A stretch of DNA of 14,846 nt from Pseudomonadota bacterium (GTDB lineage Bacteria; Pseudomonadota; Alphaproteobacteria; Sphingomonadales; Sphingomonadaceae). The stretch spans positions 1-14,846 of the forward strand of contig JAEWCK010000256.1 of the NCBI GenBank assembly GCA_023390675.1, given 5' to 3'. Position 1 is the first letter of the stretch, and the number at the start of each line of letters is the position of its first letter. Both the position numbers and the translations under genes were made by a program. The notes under the pieces were generated by a model that saw only the letters and a program-made list of their open reading frames with translations, ran no database searches and was not told the origin of the DNA. This document shows, piece by piece, positions 1-7,651 of the stretch.

Positions 1-1
1 G

Positions 2-1798
2 CTCAAGCGCGTGTGGATGGCCCATACCGGCGACCTTCCCTCGGCGCGCGCCAAGGGAACCTATGGCGCGGAGAACACGCCGCTCAAGGTGGGCGACAGC
101 CTGTACCTATGCACGCCCAAGAACATCATGATCGCGCTCGATCCGGCGACGGGCAAGGAAAAGTGGCGCTTCGATCCCAAGGTACCCGACGAGGCGATTC
201 CCTACACGGCGGCCTGCCGTGGCGTGGTCTATTACGCGACCCCCGGCGCCGCGGCGGGCGCCCCGTGCGCGGCGCGCGTGATCGAAGGGACGCTCGACGC
301 GCGGCTGATCGCGGTCGACGCCCGCAACGGCAAGCCGTGCGCCGATTTCGGGGCCAACGGGCAAGTGGACGCCAAGGCCGGGATGGGCAAGGTTCCGCCG
401 GGCTTCGTCTCGATCAATTCGCCGCCGACCTTGGTGCGCGGCGTCCTCGTCACCGGCCATCAGGTGCTCGACGGGCAGGACCGCTGGGCGCCCTCGGGCG
501 TGATCCAGGGCTTCGATGCCGTCACCGGCAAGCTGCGTTGGGCGTGGGACATGATGCACCCGGACTGGAACGGCGCGCCGCCGGCGGGTCAGGAATGGGC
601 GCGCGGCACGCCGAACATGTGGACGATGGCGAGCGGCGACGAGCAGCTCGGGCTCGTCTATCTGCCGATGGGCAACGCCGCGGCGGATTATTATTCGTCG
701 CTGCGGCGGCCTGAGGAGAATGCGTTCGCGACGTCGCTCGTCGCGCTCGACGTCACCACCGGCAAGCCGCGCTGGCGCTTCCAGGCGGTGCGCAAGGACG
801 TGTGGGACTATGATTTCGGCGCGCAGGCGACCTTGGTCGACTACAAGGGCGTGCCGGCGCTGGTGCTGCCTTCCAAGCAGGGCGACATCTACATCATCGA
901 CCGGCGCACCGGGCAGCCGCTGACGCCGGTGGGCGAGATGAAGGTGCCCGGCGGCGGCGTCGAGCCCGAGCAGCGCGCGGCGACGCAGCCGGTGTCGCTC
1001 TGGCATACCTTGCGCAAGCCCGATCTCACCGAACGCGACATGTGGGGGATGTCGCCGATCGACCAGATGATCTGCCGCATCCAGTTCCGCCGCGCGAGCT
1101 ACAAGGGCTTCTTCACGCCGCCCGTGAGCAAGGGCCATTCGATCCAGTATCCGGGCTATAATGGCGGGACCGACTGGGGCGGGATCGCAGTCGATCCGCT
1201 GCGCGGAGTGATCGTCGCCAATTACAACGACATGCCCAACTATGTCCGCCTCGTGCCGCGCGCCGAGGCCGACAGGAAGGGCTGGACTCCGCGCGATCAG
1301 GCACGCGGCAAGATCGGCGGCGTCGAAGGGGCGGGCGATCCGCAGGCCAACACGCCCTATGCGATCAACGTCAATGCCGGCTGGCGGATGCCTGTGACGG
1401 GCATGCTGTGCAAGCAGCCGCCTTATGGCGGGATCCGCGCGATCGACATCGCGACGGGCAAGACCATCTGGGACCGCCCGCTGGGCGAGGCGCGCACCAA
1501 CGGGCCGTTCGGCATCCCTTCGATGCTGCCGATCACGATCGGCACGCCCAACAATGGCGGGTCGGTGATCACCGCGGGCGGGCTGATCTTCGTCGCCGCC
1601 GCGACCGACAATCTGATCCGCGCGATCGACATGCGGACGGGCAAGACGGTGTGGAAGGACGTGCTGCCCGCAGGCGGGCAGGCGACGCCGATGACCTACG
1701 AGATGAACGGGAAGCAGTATCTCGTGCTCTATGCCGGCGGGCACCATTTCATGGAGACGCCGGTCGGCGACGAAGTGGTGGCGTACGCACTGCCGTGA
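2..1798 (+). CDS. gcd: PQQ-dependent membrane glucose dehydrogenase, 3' part (partial)
   Basis: This is a quinoprotein dehydrogenase that oxidises glucose or a similar aldose in the periplasm and passes electrons to ubiquinone. The reading frame is open from the left edge, so the true start lies outside the window; about 598 residues are present. E. coli Gcd has roughly 800, so the membrane domain and the first propeller blade are probably missing. Repeated beta-propeller blades are visible as motifs of the type ALDPATGKEKWRF, GFDAVTGKLRW, ALDVTTGKPRW and AIDIATGKTIW. The pair matching E. coli D466 and K493 is present: the first Asp of VWDYDFG (806-808) and the Lys of PSKQGDIY (875-877). The protein ends in TPVGDEVVAYALP, a typical end for this family. 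No terminator is seen before the next gene, 70 bases away. The family call is firm; the exact sugar substrate is inferred. Confidence 0.93.
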   Translation, partial: LKRVWMAHTGDLPSARAKGTYGAENTPLKVGDSLYLCTPKNIMIALDPATGKEKWRFDPKVPDEAIPYTAACRGVVYYATPGAAAGAPCAARVIEGTLDARLIAVDARNGKPCADFGANGQVDAKAGMGKVPPGFVSINSPPTLVRGVLVTGHQVLDGQDRWAPSGVIQGFDAVTGKLRWAWDMMHPDWNGAPPAGQEWARGTPNMWTMASGDEQLGLVYLPMGNAAADYYSSLRRPEENAFATSLVALDVTTGKPRWRFQAVRKDVWDYDFGAQATLVDYKGVPALVLPSKQGDIYIIDRRTGQPLTPVGEMKVPGGGVEPEQRAATQPVSLWHTLRKPDLTERDMWGMSPIDQMICRIQFRRASYKGFFTPPVSKGHSIQYPGYNGGTDWGGIAVDPLRGVIVANYNDMPNYVRLVPRAEADRKGWTPRDQARGKIGGVEGAGDPQANTPYAINVNAGWRMPVTGMLCKQPPYGGIRAIDIATGKTIWDRPLGEARTNGPFGIPSMLPITIGTPNNGGSVITAGGLIFVAAATDNLIRAIDMRTGKTVWKDVLPAGGQATPMTYEMNGKQYLVLYAGGHHFMETPVGDEVVAYALP

Positions 1799-1854
1799 GC
1801 CAGCCGGGCGCGACGGTCGCCTGTGCCTGCTTGTCGCGCGATGACGGCGACTTC

Positions 1855-1860
1855 AAGGAG
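1855..1860 (+). promoter_or_regulatory. Shine-Dalgarno that favours a TTG start
   Basis: AAGGAG lies 8 bases before TTG (1869) and 14 bases before the in-frame ATG (1875). Normal spacing therefore supports the rarer TTG codon as the start of the DUF305 gene. Confidence 0.6.
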
Positions 1861-1868
1861 AAGCAAAG

Positions 1869-2432
1869 TTGCAGATGAGCTATGCCCGCTTCGGCGCGAT
1901 GATCGCGACATCCACGGCGATGATGTTTGGGCTGATGTATCTGAATACCTATGCGATCGGCCATATCGAGTTCAGCCAGACCCGGATGTGGATGGCGCTC
2001 GTGATGGGAGCGGCGATGGCGATCGTGATGATCGGGTTCATGTGGACCATGTATCCGAGCAAGCGCGTCAATGCCGGTATCGTCTTGGCTAGCGCGGCGA
2101 CGTTCGCTCTCGCGCTGTGGCTGGTGCGCAGCCAGGAGACGGTCGGGGACGTGGCCTATATGAAGGCAATGATTCCGCATCACTCGATAGCGATCATGAC
2201 GAGCGAGCGAGCCAATCTCCGCGATCCCGAGGTGCGCGCGCTCGCCGACAGGATCATCGATGCGCAGGTTCGTGAGATCGCCGAAATGAAGCGGCATATT
2301 GCGCGACTGGAGGCTCACCCCGTGCCCGAGCGCGCGCCGCCTCTTCCTTCCTACCGGGCGCGCGGCGTAGCGCCGCCGCCGCCCGAGACCGACATGTCTG
2401 CTGGCGTCAACACGCTGGCGCCGATCCAGTGA
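1869..2432 (+). CDS. Membrane-anchored DUF305 protein
   Basis: The predicted protein has 187 residues. Its N-terminal half is hydrophobic, with about three membrane segments (roughly 8-29, 40-60 and 68-87 from the TTG start). A DUF305 domain follows at about 90-150, with the family signature YMKAMIPHHSIAIM (two adjacent His at 104-105, Met at 98, 101 and 110) and a following EIAEMKRHI helix. DUF305 proteins are ferritin-like helical bundles, and some members (CopM type) bind copper; the Met and His residues here would fit metal binding, but that is inference. The C-terminal tail is proline-rich. The start is TTG at 1869, judged by Shine-Dalgarno spacing; ATG at 1875 is the alternative. It follows the glucose dehydrogenase on the same strand after 70 bases and may be co-transcribed. 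It converges on the next gene with only 7 bases between stops. Confidence 0.85.
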   Translation: MQMSYARFGAMIATSTAMMFGLMYLNTYAIGHIEFSQTRMWMALVMGAAMAIVMIGFMWTMYPSKRVNAGIVLASAATFALALWLVRSQETVGDVAYMKAMIPHHSIAIMTSERANLRDPEVRALADRIIDAQVREIAEMKRHIARLEAHPVPERAPPLPSYRARGVAPPPPETDMSAGVNTLAPIQ

Positions 2433-2439
2433 GGGGCTG

Positions 2440-3360
2440 CTAGCCCGTCGCCCCAACTCGCTTCGGCGCGCACAGCGCAAGCGCGTGATCGACCATGAAG
2501 CTCAGCCGATCACGCGCCTTGGCCAGCTCCGCCGGATCGAGGCCGCGGTCCAGCGTCTCGAAGTTCATGTACTGGAGCCCGTGGAGCACCGCGTAGTTGG
2601 AGAGCGAGCCATCGCTCGTCCGCACGCGCTCCTGCACGACGTTGAAGTCCGCGCCGACGAGCTGGTCGCGGCAGTACGCGTCGCTCGGGCCGTCCTTGGC
2701 GAGATAGGTGGCGAAGGCGACGGTGTCGTCGTCATCGAACGGGTACGCCTTCGACACCGACGGGCTGGGGATCAGCGTTTCGTCGCAGAAGCGGATCGAG
2801 ATCACGCCATTGCCCTCGGGATCGCCCTGGTTGCACTTCGAATCGGCGGTGTCGAAGCCCTTGGCGTTCGTATGCAGCGCGACGATCGGCCACGCGCCCC
2901 GCGCCAGATCGGCGAGGACGATGTGCGCATAGCCGGGCAGCGCGCTGTCGAAATTGCGATTGGGATCGATCGGTCGGGAATAGTCGACCGCGCGGTTCAT
3001 TCGGACGCCGTCATTGCCCGGCGACACGCCCGAATCGACTGTGACGATCGCACCGCCATATTTGCGCACCGCGACGAGCGCCGCCTCGAACCCGGCATTC
3101 TCGTTGTCGTGCGGCACGAAGAACAATGGGCCCTTGCGATGCCGCGTGTTGACGATGTGCCACATCCGCCACTGCGCGCGCTCCTCGCGGAACTCGATCC
3201 GGCTGACCGCGAGGCCTTTCCATTCGGCGGGGTCGCGGTGGCGCGCGAAATCGTCGTCCTGCACGGTGAGCGGATCGACCGGGCTGATGCGCGGGTGCTG
3301 GTCCGACGCGCCCGAAAGCGCGAGCCAGGCGGCTGCCGCGGCGAGGGCGGGACTCCGCAT
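2440..3360 (-). CDS. Exported protein with M14-like zinc hydrolase landmarks, function unknown
   Basis: The predicted protein has 306 residues and a signal peptide (about 1-19, ending LALSGAS). I do not recognise a named family. The order of motifs resembles the M14 carboxypeptidase / succinylglutamate desuccinylase fold. There is an HxxE pair (H84-D-N-E87 in FFVPHDNENAGF), a DPNRNF motif (132-137) like the substrate-binding Asn-Arg of that superfamily, a possible third zinc ligand H163 in IVALHTNAKG, and a candidate catalytic Glu268 in YMNFE. Four cysteines (176, 192, 230, 297) could form disulfides in the periplasm. The start ATG overlaps the stop of the upstream serine hydrolase gene by one base (TGATG), so the two are probably translationally coupled. 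The zinc hydrolase role is inferred from motif order; a more distant amidohydrolase remains possible. Confidence 0.72.
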   Translation of the reverse strand: MRSPALAAAAAWLALSGASDQHPRISPVDPLTVQDDDFARHRDPAEWKGLAVSRIEFREERAQWRMWHIVNTRHRKGPLFFVPHDNENAGFEAALVAVRKYGGAIVTVDSGVSPGNDGVRMNRAVDYSRPIDPNRNFDSALPGYAHIVLADLARGAWPIVALHTNAKGFDTADSKCNQGDPEGNGVISIRFCDETLIPSPSVSKAYPFDDDDTVAFATYLAKDGPSDAYCRDQLVGADFNVVQERVRTSDGSLSNYAVLHGLQYMNFETLDRGLDPAELAKARDRLSFMVDHALALCAPKRVGATG

Positions 3361-4760
3361 CAGCGCGGCTGGATCAGGAATTGCTCGAATTTCCCGTCCG
3401 CGCCGGGTTCGGCATAGGTGATCGCGATCAGCTTCTGCCCCTTGTAGCTGATCAGATAGTTGCGGTTGACGAAGCCGCCGCGCAGCCGCGTTTTGCCGAG
3501 CACAGTGAAGCTGTCGGGCTCGCCCAGCGGCGCGAGGCTGTCGCGATAGTCGGCGAGCGCTTGCGCGTCGAAATAGTAGTTGGTGTCCTCGGTCAGCAGC
3601 GAGCGATCGAGATTGCCGGTGCGGAGCTGGTCGAACACGCGGCGCGCGAGCGCGTCGCGCTGCTGGTCGAGTGACGTGGCCGCCGGGGCTTGCGTCACCG
3701 GATCGAGCAGATCGTTGATGCCGTTGACGATCGCGTCCTGCGCGCCGCCGAAATCGGAGCTGACCAGCGCCACGACTGCGTAGCGCTTCTCGGGGATCAC
3801 GAAGTTCTCGGAGAGGAAGCCCACCGCCTCACCGCCGTGATAGACGGTCTTCGAGCTGCCCCGCATGCCGAGCGAGACGCCGAGGCCGTAGCGCGAGCCG
3901 CTGCCGTCGCTGAGCTTGATCTCGGTTTCCTGCGTCGCCCAGTCCTCGGGAGTGAGCACCTTGCGGTCGATCCGCGCGACGTCCCACTTCGCGAGATCGC
4001 TCGCGCTCATCGCCAGCTCGCCCGCGGCCCAGAGCCAGCCGTCCGCCGCGGGCCTGGCGGGGCGGACGGGGCCGAGCGCGAAGCGGTGCGTGCCCTGCGG
4101 GAAGCCCTTGCCGACCGCCTTGTCCTGATCGATCGGGTGCATGCCGAGCGGCTTGAAGATCCGCGCATTGAGATAGTCGAGGAGCTTCATGCCCGACGCT
4201 TTCTCGATGATCATCCCCGCGACGACGAAGCCCGTGTTGCTGTACTGCCAAGCCGTTCCCGGCGCGAAATCGAGCGGCTTGTGCGCCCAGCGATCGACGA
4301 TCTCCTGCGGCGTGACCGGCTTCTCCATCGCGGCGAAGCTGTAGTCCTGCGGCCAATAGTCCTGGATGCCCGCAGTGTGGCTCAGGAGCTGGCGGATCGT
4401 GATCTTGTCGGCGTCGGTGACGTCGGGGACCCATTTCGAGACCTTGTCGTCGAGGCTCAGCTTGCCCTCATTCTCTAGCAGCAGGATCGCCGCGGCGGTG
4501 AACTGCTTCGAGATGGAAGCGATCTGGTATTTGGCATCGGCATCCGGCCCTTTGGCGATCCCCGGGCCTTGGTCGCCATAGGCCTTGGCGTAGACGATCT
4601 TGCCGCCCTGGACGATCGCGATCGATGCCGAGGGAACGCCCGAGGATCTGAGCGCATCGGCGACGATCGAATCGACCTTTGCGGTCTGGGCGGGCGTGAG
4701 CTCCTGCGCCGCGGCAGGCGTGACGAAGAGCAGGGCGGCAGCGAGGGTGGTGCGGAACAT
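3360..4760 (-). CDS. Beta-lactamase-fold serine hydrolase, exported
   Basis: The predicted protein has 466 residues and a signal peptide (about 1-19, ending TPAAAQ). All three motifs of the class C beta-lactamase / DD-peptidase fold are present: SxxK as S82-I-S-K85, YxN as Y173-S-N175, and HxG as H308-G-G310 in place of KTG. About 145 residues follow the catalytic domain, forming an extra C-terminal domain common in this large family of esterases, peptidases and amidases. The start at 4760 is chosen because GGAGG lies four bases upstream and the signal peptide follows at once; the open frame continues 35 codons further but reads as non-coding. The gene leads a two-gene operon with the M14-like protein. 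Its substrate cannot be told: peptide, ester and cell-wall substrates are all possible. HxG in place of KTG makes a true beta-lactamase less likely. Confidence 0.9.
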   Translation of the reverse strand: MFRTTLAAALLFVTPAAAQELTPAQTAKVDSIVADALRSSGVPSASIAIVQGGKIVYAKAYGDQGPGIAKGPDADAKYQIASISKQFTAAAILLLENEGKLSLDDKVSKWVPDVTDADKITIRQLLSHTAGIQDYWPQDYSFAAMEKPVTPQEIVDRWAHKPLDFAPGTAWQYSNTGFVVAGMIIEKASGMKLLDYLNARIFKPLGMHPIDQDKAVGKGFPQGTHRFALGPVRPARPAADGWLWAAGELAMSASDLAKWDVARIDRKVLTPEDWATQETEIKLSDGSGSRYGLGVSLGMRGSSKTVYHGGEAVGFLSENFVIPEKRYAVVALVSSDFGGAQDAIVNGINDLLDPVTQAPAATSLDQQRDALARRVFDQLRTGNLDRSLLTEDTNYYFDAQALADYRDSLAPLGEPDSFTVLGKTRLRGGFVNRNYLISYKGQKLIAITYAEPGADGKFEQFLIQPR

Positions 4761-4847
4761 CGGGCCTCCGGAAACGGAATATGCCCCGAGCTTAGGCGGC
4801 CGTTTCGCATCCGTCACCCCGCAGCGTGTTTCCGCTTTGCTGCGGCG

Positions 4848-4867
4848 ACATGCCTCTTCCGGCATGT
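4848..4867. repeat. Inverted repeat in a divergent promoter region
   Basis: ACATGCC and GGCATGT form a perfect 7-base inverted repeat around a 6-base spacer. It lies between the divergent serine hydrolase and TPR genes, 53 bases before the GTG start of the latter. It could be an operator or an RNA hairpin; no regulator is identified. Confidence 0.45.
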
Positions 4868-4907
4868 TGGTTGCCTTTCAGATGCTCGCTACCGTCCGTT
4901 GGCAAAA

Positions 4908-4913
4908 GGGAGG
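4908..4913 (+). promoter_or_regulatory. Shine-Dalgarno that favours a GTG start
   Basis: GGGAGG sits six bases before GTG 4920, which opens directly into a signal peptide. This decides against the far-upstream in-frame ATG at 4569, which lies inside the opposite-strand hydrolase gene. Confidence 0.75.
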
Positions 4914-4919
4914 CATTGT

Positions 4920-5462
4920 GTGCGCAGGAAGCTGATCGCGGCCATGGTCGCAGGACTCTTTTCGGGAATGGCGCTGGCGGCGGGCGCGACCGCCCAGCAG
5001 CAGACGGCTTGGACCGGGCTCGTCTATTCGCCGAACAAGCCCGAGCCGGGCACCGCGGCGCGCGCGCTCGCCGACGGCAAGGACTATCTGCGCAACGACA
5101 TGCCTGCCAATGCCGAGGAGTTCTTCCGCCGCGCGGTCGCCATGGACCCCGATCTGGCCGAGGCGCATTTCTGGCTGGCGGGCGCGCTGCGCAAGCTCAA
5201 GAAGCCCGGCGCGCAGGACGCGCTCGCGATGGCGCTGCGGCTCGATCCGAGCCTCGGCGCGCATGTCGGCGAGCTCCAGCGCTTCGGCCCGCCCGTGGCG
5301 GCCAAGGCGAGCAAGCCCAGGACGGGCAAGGGCAAGTGCGACGATCTCTACGCGACGTGCATCGTCTCGGCGAACCACTGCACCGCGGCGGGATGCACAT
5401 ACGACGCCGGACGCGCCGCCACCTGTATGGGCGAGCGCAACCAGTGCTACGGCCGTAACTAG
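4920..5462 (+). CDS. Secreted TPR-like protein with six-cysteine C-terminal domain
   Basis: The predicted protein has 180 residues and starts at GTG after a good Shine-Dalgarno. A signal peptide spans about 1-26 (basic MRRK, hydrophobic core, end near GATAQQ). Residues about 44-112 form a pair of TPR-like helical repeats (AEEFFRRAVAMDPDLAEAHF, then ALAMALRLDPSLGAH), usually a protein-protein interaction surface. After a lysine-rich linker the last 41 residues hold six cysteines (140, 147, 154, 159, 169, 176), consistent with three disulfides in the periplasm. I do not know a named family for this combination. It is transcribed away from the serine hydrolase operon and converges on rimO, its stop overlapping that of rimO in a shared CTAG. 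The coding call is firm; the function is unknown. Confidence 0.85.
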   Translation: MRRKLIAAMVAGLFSGMALAAGATAQQQTAWTGLVYSPNKPEPGTAARALADGKDYLRNDMPANAEEFFRRAVAMDPDLAEAHFWLAGALRKLKKPGAQDALAMALRLDPSLGAHVGELQRFGPPVAAKASKPRTGKGKCDDLYATCIVSANHCTAAGCTYDAGRAATCMGERNQCYGRN

Positions 5463-6790
5463 GCGGGTAGCGGCATTCCGTAGAGGTCGTGCTCGTCGGC
5501 GTCCTCGATTGCGACCTTGACGATGTCGCCCTGCTTCAAGTGGCCAGCGTCGCGGAGGAACACCTCGCCGTCGATCTCGGGCGCGTCGGCCTGCGAGCGG
5601 CCGGTGGCGCCGTCCTCGCCCACCTCGTCGATGATCACGTCGAGCGTCCGGCCGATCTTCGCCTGGAGCTTGGCCGCCGAAATCGCCGCGGTCTTCTCCA
5701 TGATCCGGGCGTAGCGCTCTTCTTTCAGTTCCTCGGGTACCGCGCCGGGCAGGGCGTTCGCCGCTGCGCCTTCGACGGGCTCGAAGCGGAACGCGCCGAC
5801 GCGGTCGAGCTGCGCCTCGTCGAGCCATTCGAGCAGGTACTCGAAATCCTGGTCGGTCTCGCCGGGGAAGCCGACGACGAAGGTCGAGCGGATCGTCAGG
5901 TCGGGGGCGACCTCGCGCCACTTGTGGATGCGCTCGAGCACCTTGGCTTCGTTTGCCGGGCGCTTCATCGAACGCAGCACCGACGGGCTGGCGTGCTGGA
6001 AGGGGATGTCGAGATAGGGAAGGATCAGCCCCTCGGCCATCAGCGGGATGACCTGGTCGACGTGCGGATAGGGGTAGACATAGTGGAGCCGCACCCACGG
6101 CGCGATCTTGCCGAGCTCGCGGGCGAGGTCGGTCATGTGGGGAACCACTTCGTGCCCCTTCCACATCCGCGGCTCCTTGCGGATATCGACCCCGTATGCC
6201 GACGTATCCTGGCTGATGACCAGCAGTTCCCTGGTGCCCGCCTCGACCAGCTTCTCCGCCTCGCGCAGGATTGCGTCGGGGCGGCGGCTGACGAGGTCGC
6301 CGCGCAGCGCCGGGATGATGCAGAAGGCGCAGCGGTGGTTGCAGCCTTCGGAGATCTTCAGATAGCTGTAGTGCCGCGGCGTGAGCTTGAGCCCGGCATC
6401 GGGCACCAGATTGACGAAGGGTGAGGGCGGCATCGGCGCCGCCTCGTGCACCGCGCCGACGACTTCCTCATATTGGTGCGCGCCGGTGACCGCGAGTACG
6501 TTCGGGAAGCGCGCGCGGATGACCTCGGCTTCCTTGCCCATGCAGCCGGTGACGATGACGCGGCCGTTCTCGGCGATCGCCTCGCCGATCGCTTCTAGGC
6601 TCTCTTCCTTGGCCGAATCGAGGAAGCCGCAGGTGTTGACCAGCACGACATCGGCGCCCTGATAGTCGGGCGACATCGCATAGCCGTCGCTGCGCAGCTT
6701 GGTGAGGATGCGCTCGCTGTCGACGAGGTTCTTCGGACAGCCGAGCGACACCATCCCTACGCGAGGGGCCTCGGGGAGTTTGGTTGCCAT
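5459..6790 (-). CDS. rimO: Ribosomal protein S12 methylthiotransferase RimO
   Basis: RimO is a radical SAM enzyme that adds a methylthio group to a conserved aspartate of ribosomal protein S12, using two 4Fe-4S clusters. The predicted protein has 443 residues, normal for the family. The N-terminal UPF0004 domain carries its three cluster cysteines (C18 in SLGCPKN, C54 in NTCGF, C83 in TGCMG). The radical SAM motif is C150-NHR-C154-AF-C157, and a TRAM-type RNA-binding domain closes the protein (about 376-443, ending EHDLYGMPLPA). The start at 6790 is set by homology to the usual MVSLGCPKNLVDSE beginning; no strong Shine-Dalgarno is visible, and the open frame reaches back to 7060 in sequence that does not look coding. 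SLGCPKNLVDSE with a TRAM end distinguishes it from MiaB. It is transcribed divergently from the DUF1761 gene. Confidence 0.96.
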   Translation of the reverse strand: MATKLPEAPRVGMVSLGCPKNLVDSERILTKLRSDGYAMSPDYQGADVVLVNTCGFLDSAKEESLEAIGEAIAENGRVIVTGCMGKEAEVIRARFPNVLAVTGAHQYEEVVGAVHEAAPMPPSPFVNLVPDAGLKLTPRHYSYLKISEGCNHRCAFCIIPALRGDLVSRRPDAILREAEKLVEAGTRELLVISQDTSAYGVDIRKEPRMWKGHEVVPHMTDLARELGKIAPWVRLHYVYPYPHVDQVIPLMAEGLILPYLDIPFQHASPSVLRSMKRPANEAKVLERIHKWREVAPDLTIRSTFVVGFPGETDQDFEYLLEWLDEAQLDRVGAFRFEPVEGAAANALPGAVPEELKEERYARIMEKTAAISAAKLQAKIGRTLDVIIDEVGEDGATGRSQADAPEIDGEVFLRDAGHLKQGDIVKVAIEDADEHDLYGMPLPA

Positions 6791-6885
6791 GATTGGCCGC
6801 GCACATAGGGATTTTTGCGGAAATTGCCAGCCATGCCCCGAAAGGGCTATCGTCCCGCATCCGTAACGATCGGAGGGGAATCGAA

Positions 6886-7299
6886 ATGGGTACGCAGATT
6901 CATTGGCTGGCGGTGCTCGCCGCAGGGGTTGCAGCGTTCGTGGTGGGCGGCGTCTGGTACAGCGCGCTGTTCGGGAAGATGTGGATGGCCGCGCGCGGAG
7001 TGACGCCGGAGGACTGCAAGCAGGGCGGGCAGGGCAATATGGCGGTGCTGTTCGGCACAACCTTCGTGCTCGACCTCGTCATGGCCTTTGTGCTCGATCA
7101 CGTGCTCGGCACCTATGGCGATGCGAGCATGAACACGTCGCTAATGGTGGCGGGCGGGATCGCGCTCGGTTTCGTCATCCCGGCGATGATCATCAATTAT
7201 CTCTACCAGCAGGCCAAGGGCGCGCTGATCCTGATTGACGGCGGGCACTGGATCGCCGCGTTCCTGGCGATGGGCGCGGTGCTCAGCCTGCTGCGGTGA
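6886..7299 (+). CDS. DUF1761 family small membrane protein
   Basis: The predicted protein has 137 residues and about four membrane segments. The N-terminus (HWLAVLAAGVAAFVVGGVWY, then SALFGKMWM) is the DUF1761 signature. ATG 6886 is chosen because GGAGGGG lies about eight bases upstream; the open frame starting at 6793 is longer but its first 31 codons look non-coding. The function of DUF1761 proteins is not established. The gene sits 95 bases from divergent rimO, and its stop lies seven bases from the stop of the convergent DUF486 gene. Confidence 0.88.
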   Translation: MGTQIHWLAVLAAGVAAFVVGGVWYSALFGKMWMAARGVTPEDCKQGGQGNMAVLFGTTFVLDLVMAFVLDHVLGTYGDASMNTSLMVAGGIALGFVIPAMIINYLYQQAKGALILIDGGHWIAAFLAMGAVLSLLR

Positions 7300-7306
7300 G
7301 CCCGAT

Positions 7307-7651
7307 TCAGGCGGGCGTGCGGAACAGGAACCACGCGCCCGCCGCGATCAGCGCGAAGCCGATCGCATAGTTCAAGCTGAACTTCTGACCCAGATAGAAT
7401 ACCGAGAAGCCTCCAAACACGGTGAGCGTCACGACTTCCTGGATGCCCTTCAATTGCGCAGGCGTGTAGACCGCGCTGCCCCAGCGATTGGCGGGCACGG
7501 CAAGCAGATATTCGGGCAGCGCTATCGCCCAGCTGACCAGAATCACGCCGATCAGCGGCGCGGCCTTGAACTTCAGATGCCAGTACCAGGCGAACGTCAT
7601 GAAGACGTTCGAGGCCAGCAGCATCGCGATCGGCAGTACGCGCTCGAGCAT
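7307..7651 (-). CDS. DUF486 / DMT-family small membrane protein
   Basis: The predicted protein has 114 residues and four hydrophobic segments, with the DUF486 features ASNVFMTFAWYWHLKFK, ISWAIALPEY-like (here VSWAIALPEYLLAVPANRWG) and VFYLGQKFSLNYAIGF. The family belongs to the drug/metabolite transporter clan, but its substrate is unknown. The ATG overlaps the stop of the upstream nlpD-like gene by one base (TGATG), so translation is probably coupled, and it is the last gene of the serS - nlpD-like - DUF486 run. A frame open back to 8305 exists but is a shadow of the nlpD-like gene. Confidence 0.9.
   Translation of the reverse strand: MLERVLPIAMLLASNVFMTFAWYWHLKFKAAPLIGVILVSWAIALPEYLLAVPANRWGSAVYTPAQLKGIQEVVTLTVFGGFSVFYLGQKFSLNYAIGFALIAAGAWFLFRTPA

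Noticed and set aside
107..1747. Minus-strand open frame of 546 codons opposite the glucose dehydrogenase
   Set aside because: Shadow of a clear gene; His/Arg/Ala-rich with no recognisable motif.
2485..3417. Plus-strand open frame of 310 codons opposite the M14-like gene
   Set aside because: The minus strand has a signal peptide, ordered motifs and operon coupling; the plus frame is rich in Arg, Val and Asp with no domain and runs into the next gene.
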